The notes under the pieces: model-generated
What the model was told of the DNA's origin: nothing
Databases searched by the model: none
Seen by the model: only the letters and a program-made list of their open reading frames with translations
Translations under genes and position numbers: made by a program
Assembly (NCBI GenBank): GCA_958295945.1
Contig: OY282386.1
Span: forward strand, 4,024,204-4,088,203
Origin: Candidatus Poribacteria bacterium
GTDB taxonomy: Bacteria; Poribacteria; WGA-4E; WGA-3G
Length of the DNA stretch: 64,000 nt
Reading direction: 5' to 3'
In this document: positions 16,580 to 24,749 of the stretch, in pieces
How the letters are laid out: every line of letters starts with the position of its first letter
How positions within the stretch are numbered: the first letter of the stretch is position 1

Positions 16580-17284
16580 TCATTCTCCAAGGTATGCTTG
16601 CCGGACGCGTTCGTCAGCCAAAAGATCAGTAGATGCACCTTCAATTGTAATTTCACCTGTCTCCATCACATAACCTCTATCTGTCAGATTTAACGCAAGT
16701 TGCGCGTTCTGTTCAACTAACAGAATCGTTGTTCCTTCTTCATTGATTTGTTGAAGTATTTCAAATATCTGTTTGACAATCAACGGCGCAAGTCCCAAAG
16801 AGGGTTCATCAAGGAGCAGGAGTCTCGGATTTGACATCAGGGATCTACCGATGGCTAACATCTGCTGTTCACCACCACTCAGACTACCCCCACGCTGTTT
16901 TCTTCGTTCTGAAAGCACAGGAAAATAACTAAATATCTTGTCTAAATCGGTTTTTATTCCCCCAGAATCGTGCCGAATGTATGCACCGAGTTCAAGGTTT
17001 TCAAGGACTGTCATTTCAGGGAAAATCAGTCGTCCTTCAGGCACTTGCGAAATGCCATAAGTTACACGTTGTTCAGCGGAAGATTTCGTAATATCCGATT
17101 CTTCAAATAGAATCTCCCCCTCAACAGGTGTGTAAACACCGGAAATTGTCATCAGGGTAGTAGATTTACCGGCACCGTTCGCGCCGATCATACATACCTT
17201 TTCGCCTTCGTTTACCTTAAGGGAAATACCGCGCACCGCACGGATATTTCCATAGTAAGTATGAATGTCATGCAGTTCAAGCAT
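16580..17284 (-). CDS. livF: branched-chain amino-acid type ABC ATPase (LivF-like)
   Basis: A 234-residue cytoplasmic ATPase. Walker A GANGAGKST, signature LSGGEQQML, Walker B LLLLDEPSLGLAP. GISQVPEGRLIFPEMTV is the LivF subfamily mark. It overlaps the LivG-like gene by 8 bp and is followed 6 bp later by lgt. The permeases and binding protein of a Liv system are not adjacent, so its transport partners must be elsewhere. Confidence 0.9.
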   Translation of the reverse strand: MLELHDIHTYYGNIRAVRGISLKVNEGEKVCMIGANGAGKSTTLMTISGVYTPVEGEILFEESDITKSSAEQRVTYGISQVPEGRLIFPEMTVLENLELGAYIRHDSGGIKTDLDKIFSYFPVLSERRKQRGGSLSGGEQQMLAIGRSLMSNPRLLLLDEPSLGLAPLIVKQIFEILQQINEEGTTILLVEQNAQLALNLTDRGYVMETGEITIEGASTDLLADERVRQAYLGE

Positions 17285-18059
17285 CGTCAGATGTTCCTAA
17301 GTATGCGGCGATAACACGTTCATCATTCTGAACGACTGAAGGTTCACCATCGCTGATTTTTTCGCCATGATCAAGCACAGTGACCCAATCTGAAATTTGC
17401 ATCACCAATTTCATATCGTGTTCAATTAGCAGCACAGAGATACCTTGTTCACGAATAGTATAGATTAAAGAAATAAGCTCTTGGGTTTCAAGCGGATTCA
17501 TGCCTGCAGCAGGTTCATCAAGCAGAATTAGTAAAGGTTTAGTGGCTAATGCTCTTGCAATTTCAACACGACGCTGGTCACCATAGGACAGGTTTCCCGC
17601 TGTTTGGTCGCTCACCTCCGACAATCCAACAAAGTTGAGCATCTCCAGAGCATACTCTGTAATCTCTGACTCTTCTCTTTGTTGTCTCTTGGTGTGAAAC
17701 ACAGCCTCTATAAAATTGCTAACTGTCCGACAGTGTCGACCGATTTTAACGTTGTCAAGCACCGTTAACTCTGTGAAAAGTCGTATGTTTTGAAATGTCC
17801 TTGCTATACCGAGTTCTGTGACTTCATCCGCACGGAATCCTGTGATCGGTTTCCCCAGAAAGTTTGCGCGTCCAAACGTTGGCGTATCTAAACCGGTAAC
17901 GCAATTAAAGAGCGTTGTTTTACCCGCACCATTAGGTCCAATCAAACTGGAAATTTGACCAGGGTGAATTTCCATCGAAACTTCAGATAAAGCGATGACA
18001 CCACCATAGTGTCGACTCAAACCTTGTGTCTCAAGGATATTTATAGGTTTATTTTCCAT
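17277..18059 (-). CDS. livG: branched-chain amino-acid type ABC ATPase (LivG-like)
   Basis: Partner ATPase of LivF. I chose the ATG at 18059 because AGGAG lies six bases upstream; the ATG at 18065 touches that site. The protein is 260 residues. Walker A GPNGAGKTTLFN, signature LSYGDQRRVEIARAL, Walker B LILLDEPAAGMNP and the IARTFQNIRLF segment identify LivG. A promoter lies just upstream, so this is the first gene of a livG-livF-lgt unit with no LivHMK components. Confidence 0.9.
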   Translation of the reverse strand: MENKPINILETQGLSRHYGGVIALSEVSMEIHPGQISSLIGPNGAGKTTLFNCVTGLDTPTFGRANFLGKPITGFRADEVTELGIARTFQNIRLFTELTVLDNVKIGRHCRTVSNFIEAVFHTKRQQREESEITEYALEMLNFVGLSEVSDQTAGNLSYGDQRRVEIARALATKPLLILLDEPAAGMNPLETQELISLIYTIREQGISVLLIEHDMKLVMQISDWVTVLDHGEKISDGEPSVVQNDERVIAAYLGTSDDA

Positions 18060-18090
18060 CAACATCTCCTACTATAATCTTCTCCTTTAT

Positions 18091-18120
18091 AGGATACCTT
18101 AAATAGTGATACGGTGTCAA
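18091..18120 (-). promoter_or_regulatory. promoter of livG-livF-lgt
   Basis: On the minus strand TTGACA (18120-18115) and TATCCT (18096-18091) are 18 bp apart. The -10 box is the same TATCCT as that of the rpmH promoter. The leader would be only about 20-30 nt. Confidence 0.6.
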
Positions 18121-18217
18121 TTGATTTCTATTGAAATATTCATCAATATGTGTTACAATTAATATAGTAATTATGATATAAAAAGAAATACACACTTTTC
18201 AGGATCGTAGATTCATA

Positions 18218-18510
18218 ATGAAGATTAGGAAATATAGTAGAATTTAGAATTAAATGAACATTAGGAATTGTAGGAGGGAACTCCGATTCCCGATAATCAC
18301 TGAATTAAATCGCGATTCGGAGATCGCTCCTACAGTGGTGTGTATAATTATTTTCATACTTCACCATAAATAGGGTAATTTGAGATCAAAGTCCAGCGCG
18401 CTTACAAAGCACCAAATCAAGAAATCAACGGTATGAATGCCTTTTGGCATTCCCCGCCTACGGGGTTTGGGGTGATTAAGATTACCCGTTTAATAAATTA
18501 ATCTTCATAC
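18218..18510 (+). repeat. MITE copy A with nested palindromic insertion
   Basis: The ends are ATGAAGATTA (18218) and TAATCTTCAT (18499-18508), the terminal repeats of the element intact at 62008-62163. The inner part from 18367 to 18510 matches that element closely. The stretch 18235-18366 is absent there, so it looks inserted. It holds a palindrome at 18271-18333 with GTAGGAG/CTCCTAC outer arms and TCCGATTC/GATTCGGA inner arms. A GAATGCC/GGCATTC hairpin lies near 18437. The rest of this 580-bp gap shows no gene. Confidence 0.7.
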
Positions 18511-18642
18511 TGAATCTTACGCAAAAACAGTAGGCGCATTCTAAGCACGCTGACAATAAACTATTTCAGACAATCGTATTGATTAAAACGGGAAACTTAC
18601 CCTACTCCTATTCCATCTCTACTTTATGAGAGTTGCTTCAAT

Positions 18643-19638
18643 ATGCCACATACCTCAGAATCAGATGTAAAGAGAAATCGAGAATACTTGTTTGCACTTG
18701 CATCTGTTGATGGAATCGGTCCTATTCGTATCAAACATTTAATAAAACGATTTGGTAATGTAGAACAAATTTTTGATGCCGATATTGTTGAGATAGCACA
18801 GTTGCCACAATTTAATCATACATTAGCATTACGAATACTTGCTATACCAAACAAGCTTGCTGAATTCCGGAAGAAATTAGATGGACTTGCAAATCAAGGT
18901 ATATCTGTTCTCTTTTCCGATGACACCGAATACCCTACACTTCTGAAGTCTGTCCCAGACGCACCGACAGTGCTATGCAGAGTCGGCGCAGTATCTGATA
19001 TAGGTGGAAAGTGTGTGGCAATTGTGGGTACAAGATACCCGACGGTCAACAGTATTAATGTAACACTCGGACTTACAATCCGTCTGGTTGAAGCAGGCTT
19101 TACCGTTGTAAGCGGGTTGGCAAACGGTATAGATACGGCTGCACATCGTGGAACATTGGAATCAAATGGAACGACTATCGCTGTGTTATCTACAGATCTG
19201 TCAACTATCTATCCACCTGAAAACTACACACTCGCACGAAAAATATTTGAGACCGGATGTCTATTTTCTGAACATCCCTTTTCGATGCCACCCACACCGG
19301 CAAATCTTGTCTTACGCAATAGAATCATCAGTGGACTTGCAATGGCGACAGTAGTTGTGGAAACACCAAAAGATGGCGGCGCAATGTATACCGCACGATA
19401 CGCAGAATTATTAGACAGACCCGTGTTTGCTTGTCACTGGAGAACAGAAAATCAAAAGAGTTGTGGAACACGCCATCTAATTAACAAAGGGGCATTACCC
19501 TTCCTACCAGATCAACTTGATAAAGTCGTGGACATGTTAGAGCAACCGGAAAATCTTCAAAATCATACACACGGATCATCTGCTGAACAGATTGAACTCT
19601 TTAAAGACAAAGAAATTGAATCTCCTTCAGATTCGTAA
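18643..19638 (+). CDS. dprA: DNA-processing protein DprA
   Basis: Binds incoming single-stranded DNA and loads RecA during natural transformation. 331 residues. Residues 8-60 form a helix-hairpin-helix/SAM-like region (LASVDGIGPIRIKHL). The Rossmann core has VAIVGTRYPT, SGLANGIDTAAHRGTLE, YPPEN and LRNRIISGLA, followed by VVVETPKDGGAMYTA. The C-terminal winged-helix domain found in many DprA proteins is missing or reduced to a short acidic tail. Short forms without it are known. Confidence 0.92.
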   Translation: MPHTSESDVKRNREYLFALASVDGIGPIRIKHLIKRFGNVEQIFDADIVEIAQLPQFNHTLALRILAIPNKLAEFRKKLDGLANQGISVLFSDDTEYPTLLKSVPDAPTVLCRVGAVSDIGGKCVAIVGTRYPTVNSINVTLGLTIRLVEAGFTVVSGLANGIDTAAHRGTLESNGTTIAVLSTDLSTIYPPENYTLARKIFETGCLFSEHPFSMPPTPANLVLRNRIISGLAMATVVVETPKDGGAMYTARYAELLDRPVFACHWRTENQKSCGTRHLINKGALPFLPDQLDKVVDMLEQPENLQNHTHGSSAEQIELFKDKEIESPSDS

Positions 19639-20104
19639 AAAAAAATGTATCATTTTATCTTGATACGTGTTATAATATATGCTAATCTTTAGCATATTTA
19701 CAATTTTCACTTTACAAAAAAATACTCTTTTTGTATAATTATTAGTGGAAAATCGATTTTTTTTCACCTTTACAGATTTTGCAATTTTTGCTAAACTTAA
19801 AGGTAATCAGTTTGGGCGTTGACTTTTGGAACTGAAAATCGTATATACAATGGTATAAAATAACAACAGTTCCGTAGAAAGTTTTATTCTCAAAGTATCG
19901 TCTATCCTCTTATGTTATTGAGGAGGACAAACGAAATAGTCTGAAATTACTTGACTAAACATAGATATAATAGTGGGTTTCCTATACTTTCGTCAAAATA
20001 AACGAATAACAAAATCGGAAACCTTGTTAATATGAAGTTTTTAATCCGTATCCATTTAGGATACATTATATTCTGATAAACCTTAATTAAGGAGTTACCT
20101 ACTC
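19639..20104 (+). other. AT-rich intergenic region with long leader
   Basis: No gene is visible. A 9-bp palindrome (ATATGCTAA/TTAGCATAT, 19677-19697) follows dprA. A promoter with TTGACT (19819-19824) and TATATA (19842-19847), 17 bp apart, would give a leader of about 250 nt before the lipoprotein gene. The leader has weak hairpins (GGTTTCC/GGAAACC and GTATCC/GGATAC) that I cannot assign to a known riboswitch. Confidence 0.5.
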
Positions 20105-20758
20105 ATGAAACTTTTTTTTAGAACCTTGGCAATAGTCATGGCGGCGTTGCTTGCCGTTTCATTGGTTGGCTGTGGTGGAGACGAAGACCCTGTTACGCCA
20201 GATGCAGCATTTGTTAGTGCCTCACCCGCAGATGGAGATCTGGCAGCAAATGGAAGTATTAGCGTCACATTTGACAACAACCCCGGTGATGTATCAGTTA
20301 CTGGTGGTGGTACAGCTTCCACTTCTGGTGGTAAAACCCGGACCATCGCACCACCAGCAGCTGGTTACCCAACTGGTGCACTCACCATTACAGTTACGTG
20401 GACCAACGGCGATGGATCCCAGGATCTTACCTATAACGTAGTCGCCGCTGATGAAACCGCACCGACAGTTACAGATAGCAGTCCTGAAGATGGAGAAAAA
20501 GGGGTTAGTGCTGATTTAGAAGAGGTATCAGTTACCTTTGACGAACCTGTCACGGGTGACCTGATGCTGATGGATGGCGATGATGATAAAGGTTGGACAC
20601 AATCTACTGATGGCAACACAATAACCCTAACTCGTATAGCTGGTGCAGATCTTGGCAACGAAACCGAGTACACAATTGCTGGTACAGTCAAAGATGGTGC
20701 TGACCCAGCAAACGAAACAGAAGTTGAAATCACATTTACCACTGAAGCTAAAGAGTAA
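20105..20758 (+). CDS. Ig-like domain lipoprotein
   Basis: A 217-residue exported lipoprotein: signal peptide residues 1-21, lipobox LVGC, then an acidic linker (GGDEDPVTPDA). Two tandem beta-sandwich modules follow. The first covers about 35-115 (SASPADGDLAANGSISVTF). The second covers about 120-215 (APTVTDSSPEDGEKGVSADL, VTFDEPVTG) and resembles the Big_5/SbsA-type Ig-like domain. The protein is acidic and rich in Thr, Gly and Asp, as expected for a surface protein. It is monocistronic, between its own promoter and a strong terminator. Function is unknown; cell-surface structure or adhesion is likely. Confidence 0.75.
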   Translation: MKLFFRTLAIVMAALLAVSLVGCGGDEDPVTPDAAFVSASPADGDLAANGSISVTFDNNPGDVSVTGGGTASTSGGKTRTIAPPAAGYPTGALTITVTWTNGDGSQDLTYNVVAADETAPTVTDSSPEDGEKGVSADLEEVSVTFDEPVTGDLMLMDGDDDKGWTQSTDGNTITLTRIAGADLGNETEYTIAGTVKDGADPANETEVEITFTTEAKE

Positions 20759-20775
20759 ATTTTCGACTATTTCAC

Positions 20776-20814
20776 AAAAAAAGACAACGTATCATTGATA
20801 CGTTGTCTTTTTTT
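20776..20814 (+). terminator. intrinsic terminator of Ig-like lipoprotein gene
   Basis: GACAACGTATC and GATACGTTGTC form a perfect stem with an A-run before and a run of seven T after it. The symmetry would let it also act on transcripts from the right. Confidence 0.92.
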
Positions 20815-20855
20815 GTTTACAGCAATTGCCAATGTATAATACCATTTCTAAAAAA

Positions 20856-22312
20856 TCAATACCTTCGCCAAAAAAATTGTTGAATAAATTGGGCAAATGT
20901 CCTAAAGTTATGCAAATATATTAATAAAATAACTTTGAAAGGACAATTGCCCATGCAAGTAATTATAGCACTTTTTGCAGTTTTTGCACCACATATATCT
21001 GCAACGACAGGACGCCAATTATCATGTGTTGTCCTCGCAGTGCTTGCGATGACAGGACGGGTCACCATGTTAAATATCTCTCGTTGGACATCAAAAGGCG
21101 GTAGCTACCGCACACTTCAACGCTTTTTCAACACGGTGCTGCCTTGGCCGACCCTCTTCTGGGTGTTTTTTCGCACACACCTGCTTGATCGTGAAAGCGA
21201 ATATATCATCGTAGGAGACGAAACAATCAAGCCCAAAACGGGTTCAAAGACTTTTGGTTTAGACCGTTTCTTTTCTTCAACACATGGCAAAGCGATCCCA
21301 AGTTTGTCATTCTTAGCCGTGTCCTTAGTGAGTGTCAATGAACGGCGTTCTTATCCAATGGCTATAGAACAAATCGTCCGAGATGACACATCATCGACTT
21401 CAGCTGCCAAACAAGATGCTACCCCAAAGGACCCCTTGAAACGCCCGCGTGGACGCCCAAAAGGGAGCAAAAACCGAGATAAAACCGATGTCGTGATTAT
21501 CGGTGTTTTGAAACAACTTCAAATTATGATCAAAACGCTACTGTCAAAAGTCGGAGGTGCGATCCAACTCCGGTATTTAGTGCTTGATGGATATTTTGGA
21601 CATAATAACGGAGGACAAATGACAAGACAATGTGATCTCCATCTCATCTCAAAACTTCGCTCGGATGCCGCACTGTTTTGGCAACCGACAGACGAAAAAG
21701 AAGGCCCCGGACGCCCACGGCTCTACGGGGAAAGGTTCAACCCACAACAGATTGATCCGAAATGTCGCATCTCTATCCAAACCGATGGAAATATCAGAAC
21801 CGACATCTATCAAGGACACCTGCGAAACCAAAAGTTCCCAGAACTTCTAAACGTCGTTTGCCTCCTCAAGACAAACTTGAAAACAAAAAAGCAATCACAC
21901 ATCCTATTGTTTAGTTCTGATTTAGCATTAGACGCAGAAAAGATGATTGACTATTATTCCCTTCGTTTCCAAATCGAGTTCAACTTCCGGGATGCGAAAC
22001 AATATTGGGGATTGCAAGATGCTATGAATGTCAACAAAGAACCCGTGAACACTGCAGCAAATCTATCAATGTTTATGATCCATGTCAGTGCGAAACTCAT
22101 GGAAAAGGACAGATGTCAGAATCCCGAATATAGTGTATTAGATCTCAAATCGCGCTACCGAGGGCTGAAATATGTGCATGAAACATTAAAAATGCTTCCG
22201 CAAAAACCTGAACCAATTGTTATTCAGCAAATCACTGAACATCTGGGTTCAATCGGTGCTATTCATCACACACAACCCAATCTTAACCCAGGATAATTGG
22301 CGAAGGTATTGA
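20856..22312 (+). mobile_element. insertion sequence with IS4/IS701-like transposase
   Basis: About 1.46 kb bounded by perfect 16-bp inverted repeats, TCAATACCTTCGCCAA at the left and TTGGCGAAGGTATTGA at the right. The flanks are A-rich on both sides, so a target duplication of A residues is possible but ambiguous. It lies just after the terminator of the lipoprotein gene and disrupts no gene. Confidence 0.88.
20953..22296 (+). CDS. DDE transposase, IS4/IS701-like
   Basis: A 447-residue transposase (from ATG 20953, preceded by AAAGGA). Catalytic acid candidates are in YIIVGDETIKPK, in YLVLDGYFGHNN and the glutamate in LRFQIEFNFRDAKQYWGLQD, the Y-(2)-R-(3)-E-(6)-K pattern of IS4-type enzymes. 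A basic linker PRGRPKGSKNRD lies at about 170. The frame is intact from end to end. Confidence 0.88.
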   Translation: MQVIIALFAVFAPHISATTGRQLSCVVLAVLAMTGRVTMLNISRWTSKGGSYRTLQRFFNTVLPWPTLFWVFFRTHLLDRESEYIIVGDETIKPKTGSKTFGLDRFFSSTHGKAIPSLSFLAVSLVSVNERRSYPMAIEQIVRDDTSSTSAAKQDATPKDPLKRPRGRPKGSKNRDKTDVVIIGVLKQLQIMIKTLLSKVGGAIQLRYLVLDGYFGHNNGGQMTRQCDLHLISKLRSDAALFWQPTDEKEGPGRPRLYGERFNPQQIDPKCRISIQTDGNIRTDIYQGHLRNQKFPELLNVVCLLKTNLKTKKQSHILLFSSDLALDAEKMIDYYSLRFQIEFNFRDAKQYWGLQDAMNVNKEPVNTAANLSMFMIHVSAKLMEKDRCQNPEYSVLDLKSRYRGLKYVHETLKMLPQKPEPIVIQQITEHLGSIGAIHHTQPNLNPG

Positions 22313-22383
22313 AAAATAACATACCCTTTTAAAACATAACTGGTTCAATGTGAATGTCACACGCACATTCACCATGCGCAATT

Positions 22384-22497
22384 ATGAAGATTAATTTATT
22401 AAACGGGTAATAAGAAATTTCACACACCCTGTAGGCGGGGAATGCCAAAAGGCGTTCATACCGTTGATTTCTTGATTTGGTGCTTTGTCCGCGCGCT
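22384..22497 (-). repeat. MITE copy B (inverted, truncated)
   Basis: The sequence from ATGAAGATTA to GCGCGC is the reverse complement of the right two thirds of the elements at 18218-18510 and 62008-62163. The inner hairpin here is GAATGCC/GGCGTTC. The distal end of the element is missing. Confidence 0.75.
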
Positions 22498-22530
22498 AGG
22501 TGTCAATTTACCGTCCATCCAGTACCGGGA

Positions 22531-22756
22531 TAGGTTCGGATTCCTAACCGCACGATAGGCATCAATTTAAGGAAAATTACGCCATCCATTGTAGCGCGGG
22601 GTCTCCGTGCCCCGCACATTGTTTGAATGTAGCAGATTTCGGCGGGGCACGGAGACCCCGCGCTACAATGGATGGCAGTTTTGGACTATCTCAAATGCGT
22701 CTAACAAAAAGAATCGCTAAATTGACACCTATAGTTCGGTTAGGAAATCGCACCTA
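22531..22756. repeat. nested long palindrome (35-bp perfect inner arms)
   Basis: Inner arms of 35 bp at 22581-22615 and 22642-22676 are perfectly complementary around a 26-nt loop and are GC-rich. They are enclosed by imperfect outer arms of 39 bp at 22531-22569 and 22718-22756, which carry TTCCTAACCG and ATAGG..TCAATTTA. Related outer units occur at 36627-36665 and 50504-50600, and related inner arms at 36.7 kb, 48.6 kb and 62.36 kb. No gene is visible in the 653-bp gap that contains it. Confidence 0.9.
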
Positions 22757-22837
22757 CTGCCTTGGGTATTAACATTTAGTCCATCTCTATTTTGGAAACA
22801 CTTAAAACTAAATATCCCTGCCGAATACACTTTTTTC

Positions 22838-22865
22838 TTTACAATATATGAATATATGCTATAAT
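22838..22865 (+). promoter_or_regulatory. promoter of the ECF sigma operon
   Basis: TTTACA (22838-22843) and TATAAT (22860-22865) are 16 bp apart, about 100 bp before the GTG start of the sigma factor gene. Confidence 0.6.
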
Positions 22866-22964
22866 GTTCGGAGGATAATTACACAGTTCTTAATGTTCAG
22901 AGAATATTTGAACGGTATCTGAAATGCTGTTGTCTAAATATAAAGAAGTCGTAGGAGAATTTTC

Positions 22965-23555
22965 GTGGAAAGAACTGAAGCATTACTCATTGATAATCTC
23001 CGTGAAGGAGACGAATCAGCATTAGCACCATTAGTTGAAAAATATAAACGGATGGTGCATCGCCTTGCGTTGCAAATCACTAAAAACCACGAAGACGCTA
23101 ACGATGTAATGCAAGAAACCTTTATTAAGGTATATCAGTCAATTCACACCTTTCGGCAGGAGGCAGCATTTGAAACATGGATATATCGGATAACTGTGAA
23201 TGAGGCACTAAACTTCGTCAAACGACGCGAACGACGACGTGAAACTCCGCTTTCCACTACAGAGGAGTCTGAATACGATCCAAGTGTCAGGCAAAAAGCA
23301 GAGATGGCGAATGATCCACAAATAAACGCAGAGAAAACTGAACTACGGCATTGGGTAACAAAGGCTGTCAATAGTCTTTCATTGAAACATCGGATTGTTG
23401 TAGTCCTTCATGAATTAGAAGGATTGACACATGCAGAGATCGCATCCATCTTGAATTGTTCAGAGGGAACTGTTCGTTCAAGATTACACTATGCACGAAA
23501 ACAGTTAAGATCATTACTAAAGCCTTATATTGATGCAACCTCCAATTTTGAATGA
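22965..23555 (+). CDS. ECF-type RNA polymerase sigma factor
   Basis: A 196-residue sigma-70 family factor of the extracytoplasmic function class. It starts at GTG 22965 after a GGAG site. Region 2 covers about 25-95 (NDVMQETFIKVYQSIHTF, then WIYRITVNEALN). Region 4 covers about 130-185 with LEGLTHAEIASILNCSEGTV, then RSRLHYARKQL, a clear helix-turn-helix. The next gene encodes a membrane protein with an anti-sigma zinc motif. The pair probably senses envelope stress or surface state. The target promoters are not known. Confidence 0.93.
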   Translation: MERTEALLIDNLREGDESALAPLVEKYKRMVHRLALQITKNHEDANDVMQETFIKVYQSIHTFRQEAAFETWIYRITVNEALNFVKRRERRRETPLSTTEESEYDPSVRQKAEMANDPQINAEKTELRHWVTKAVNSLSLKHRIVVVLHELEGLTHAEIASILNCSEGTVRSRLHYARKQLRSLLKPYIDATSNFE

Positions 23556-23649
23556 GTTGCAACTGTTGTTTTCATTATTCTAAAGTATTTAGATTATTCT
23601 TATTGGAACGGTTTCAATAAACAGTGAAGACATTGAAACCGACAGACTT

Positions 23650-24570
23650 ATGAAACTGAAGTGTAATACCATACAACGTCTTATCTCAGATTACATAGAT
23701 AATACGCTATCAACCAATGACACAGCAAAGGTCAAGAAACATTTAAGTTTCTGTCAATCCTGTCAAAAAGAAGCCGCTGCTCTTAAAAAGACACGGGATC
23801 TTGTTGTAGGTTTCTATGTCGCACCTGAAGTGTCTGACAGTTATTACCATCAATTTGAAGTGGAGTTGCACCGGTCCATTGAGAACAAAGGTCCTACGCC
23901 TATAACTGAACGCATAAAATCTTTAGTAAATCAGTTTACTTGGTCATTGCTCACGCAAGTCCGTCAATGTTTTGGTCGATATAGTTTCTTACACAGACAT
24001 GTGTTACCGATAAGTGTCCTTATGCTAATGATAGCAGCAGGATTTATTACACACCTGTTAAATCAACACGATTTCCTATCATCAAAGAAAGACCATGGAC
24101 AGATAGGAAAACCGATGATCGCACAAGCACTCAATACTATGGACGAAAAATCTGAGTTGATACAAGGTATGCACAATGATTATATAATGAAGCGGAAAAC
24201 ACCCGACCAAGTAACTTCATCTGCCGATACAGCAAATGGGGAAAAAGTTGGCTATTGGAAATTAGCAGAACCAATATCTACTGAAACAGAAGGACATATC
24301 ATTGTCATGCATGTGAGTGAGGATCGGTCTGTGCCGAGTGACGCATCTGATTCCAAGTTGATCGTTTATGCACAACCAGATATATTAAGCAAAAAATCGC
24401 CCTTACAAGATAATGGGTATGCGACGTTTCCATCAGGCATTCCAGTAGAACTTTTCTTAGCAAAATATCAACGGAAGTATCGTCAATCACCAAGATTTGT
24501 CAACAAATTGATGTATGAACATTCTAAAATACCTTATATACCGGAGTTGTACGACTTAAGTAATTTGTAA
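23650..24570 (+). CDS. membrane anti-sigma factor with zinc-finger motif
   Basis: A 306-residue single-pass membrane protein. The N-terminal cytoplasmic part has the anti-sigma zinc motif His31-x3-Cys35-x2-Cys38 (HLSFCQSC). A transmembrane helix covers about 119-137 (LPISVLMLMIAAGFITHLL). The C-terminal part of about 165 residues would be periplasmic and shows no domain I recognise. It follows the sigma factor by 94 bp. By analogy with RsrA/ChrR-type pairs it should hold the sigma factor inactive. Confidence 0.85.
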   Translation: MKLKCNTIQRLISDYIDNTLSTNDTAKVKKHLSFCQSCQKEAAALKKTRDLVVGFYVAPEVSDSYYHQFEVELHRSIENKGPTPITERIKSLVNQFTWSLLTQVRQCFGRYSFLHRHVLPISVLMLMIAAGFITHLLNQHDFLSSKKDHGQIGKPMIAQALNTMDEKSELIQGMHNDYIMKRKTPDQVTSSADTANGEKVGYWKLAEPISTETEGHIIVMHVSEDRSVPSDASDSKLIVYAQPDILSKKSPLQDNGYATFPSGIPVELFLAKYQRKYRQSPRFVNKLMYEHSKIPYIPELYDLSNL

Positions 24571-24581
24571 CCATATTTTTT

Positions 24582-24608
24582 CTACGATACAGTCTTAATG
24601 TATCGTAG
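24582..24608 (+). other. hairpins between anti-sigma and TPR genes
   Basis: CTACGATACA and TGTATCGTAG form a perfect 10-bp stem after the anti-sigma gene, without a T-run. Two further stems follow: GGGTGG/CCACCC near 24651-24673 and ACGGGG/CCCCGT near 24688-24714. The last is followed by TTATTTTATT and could attenuate transcription into the TPR gene. Confidence 0.5.
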
Positions 24609-24749
24609 TCCGACCTTAATGAAATATTGAGGTGAAACTTTATAGACAGGGGTGGTTGTTATCTTCCCACCCGTATCTGACAATTGACGGGGCGAAAGTA
24701 TTCTCATTACCCCGTACTTATTTTATTCATTATTATAAAGGAGAATATA

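Noticed and set aside
22533-22556. tRNA T-arm-like sequence GGTTCGGATTCC
   Set aside because: No acceptor, D or anticodon arm surrounds it; it belongs to a dispersed palindromic repeat.
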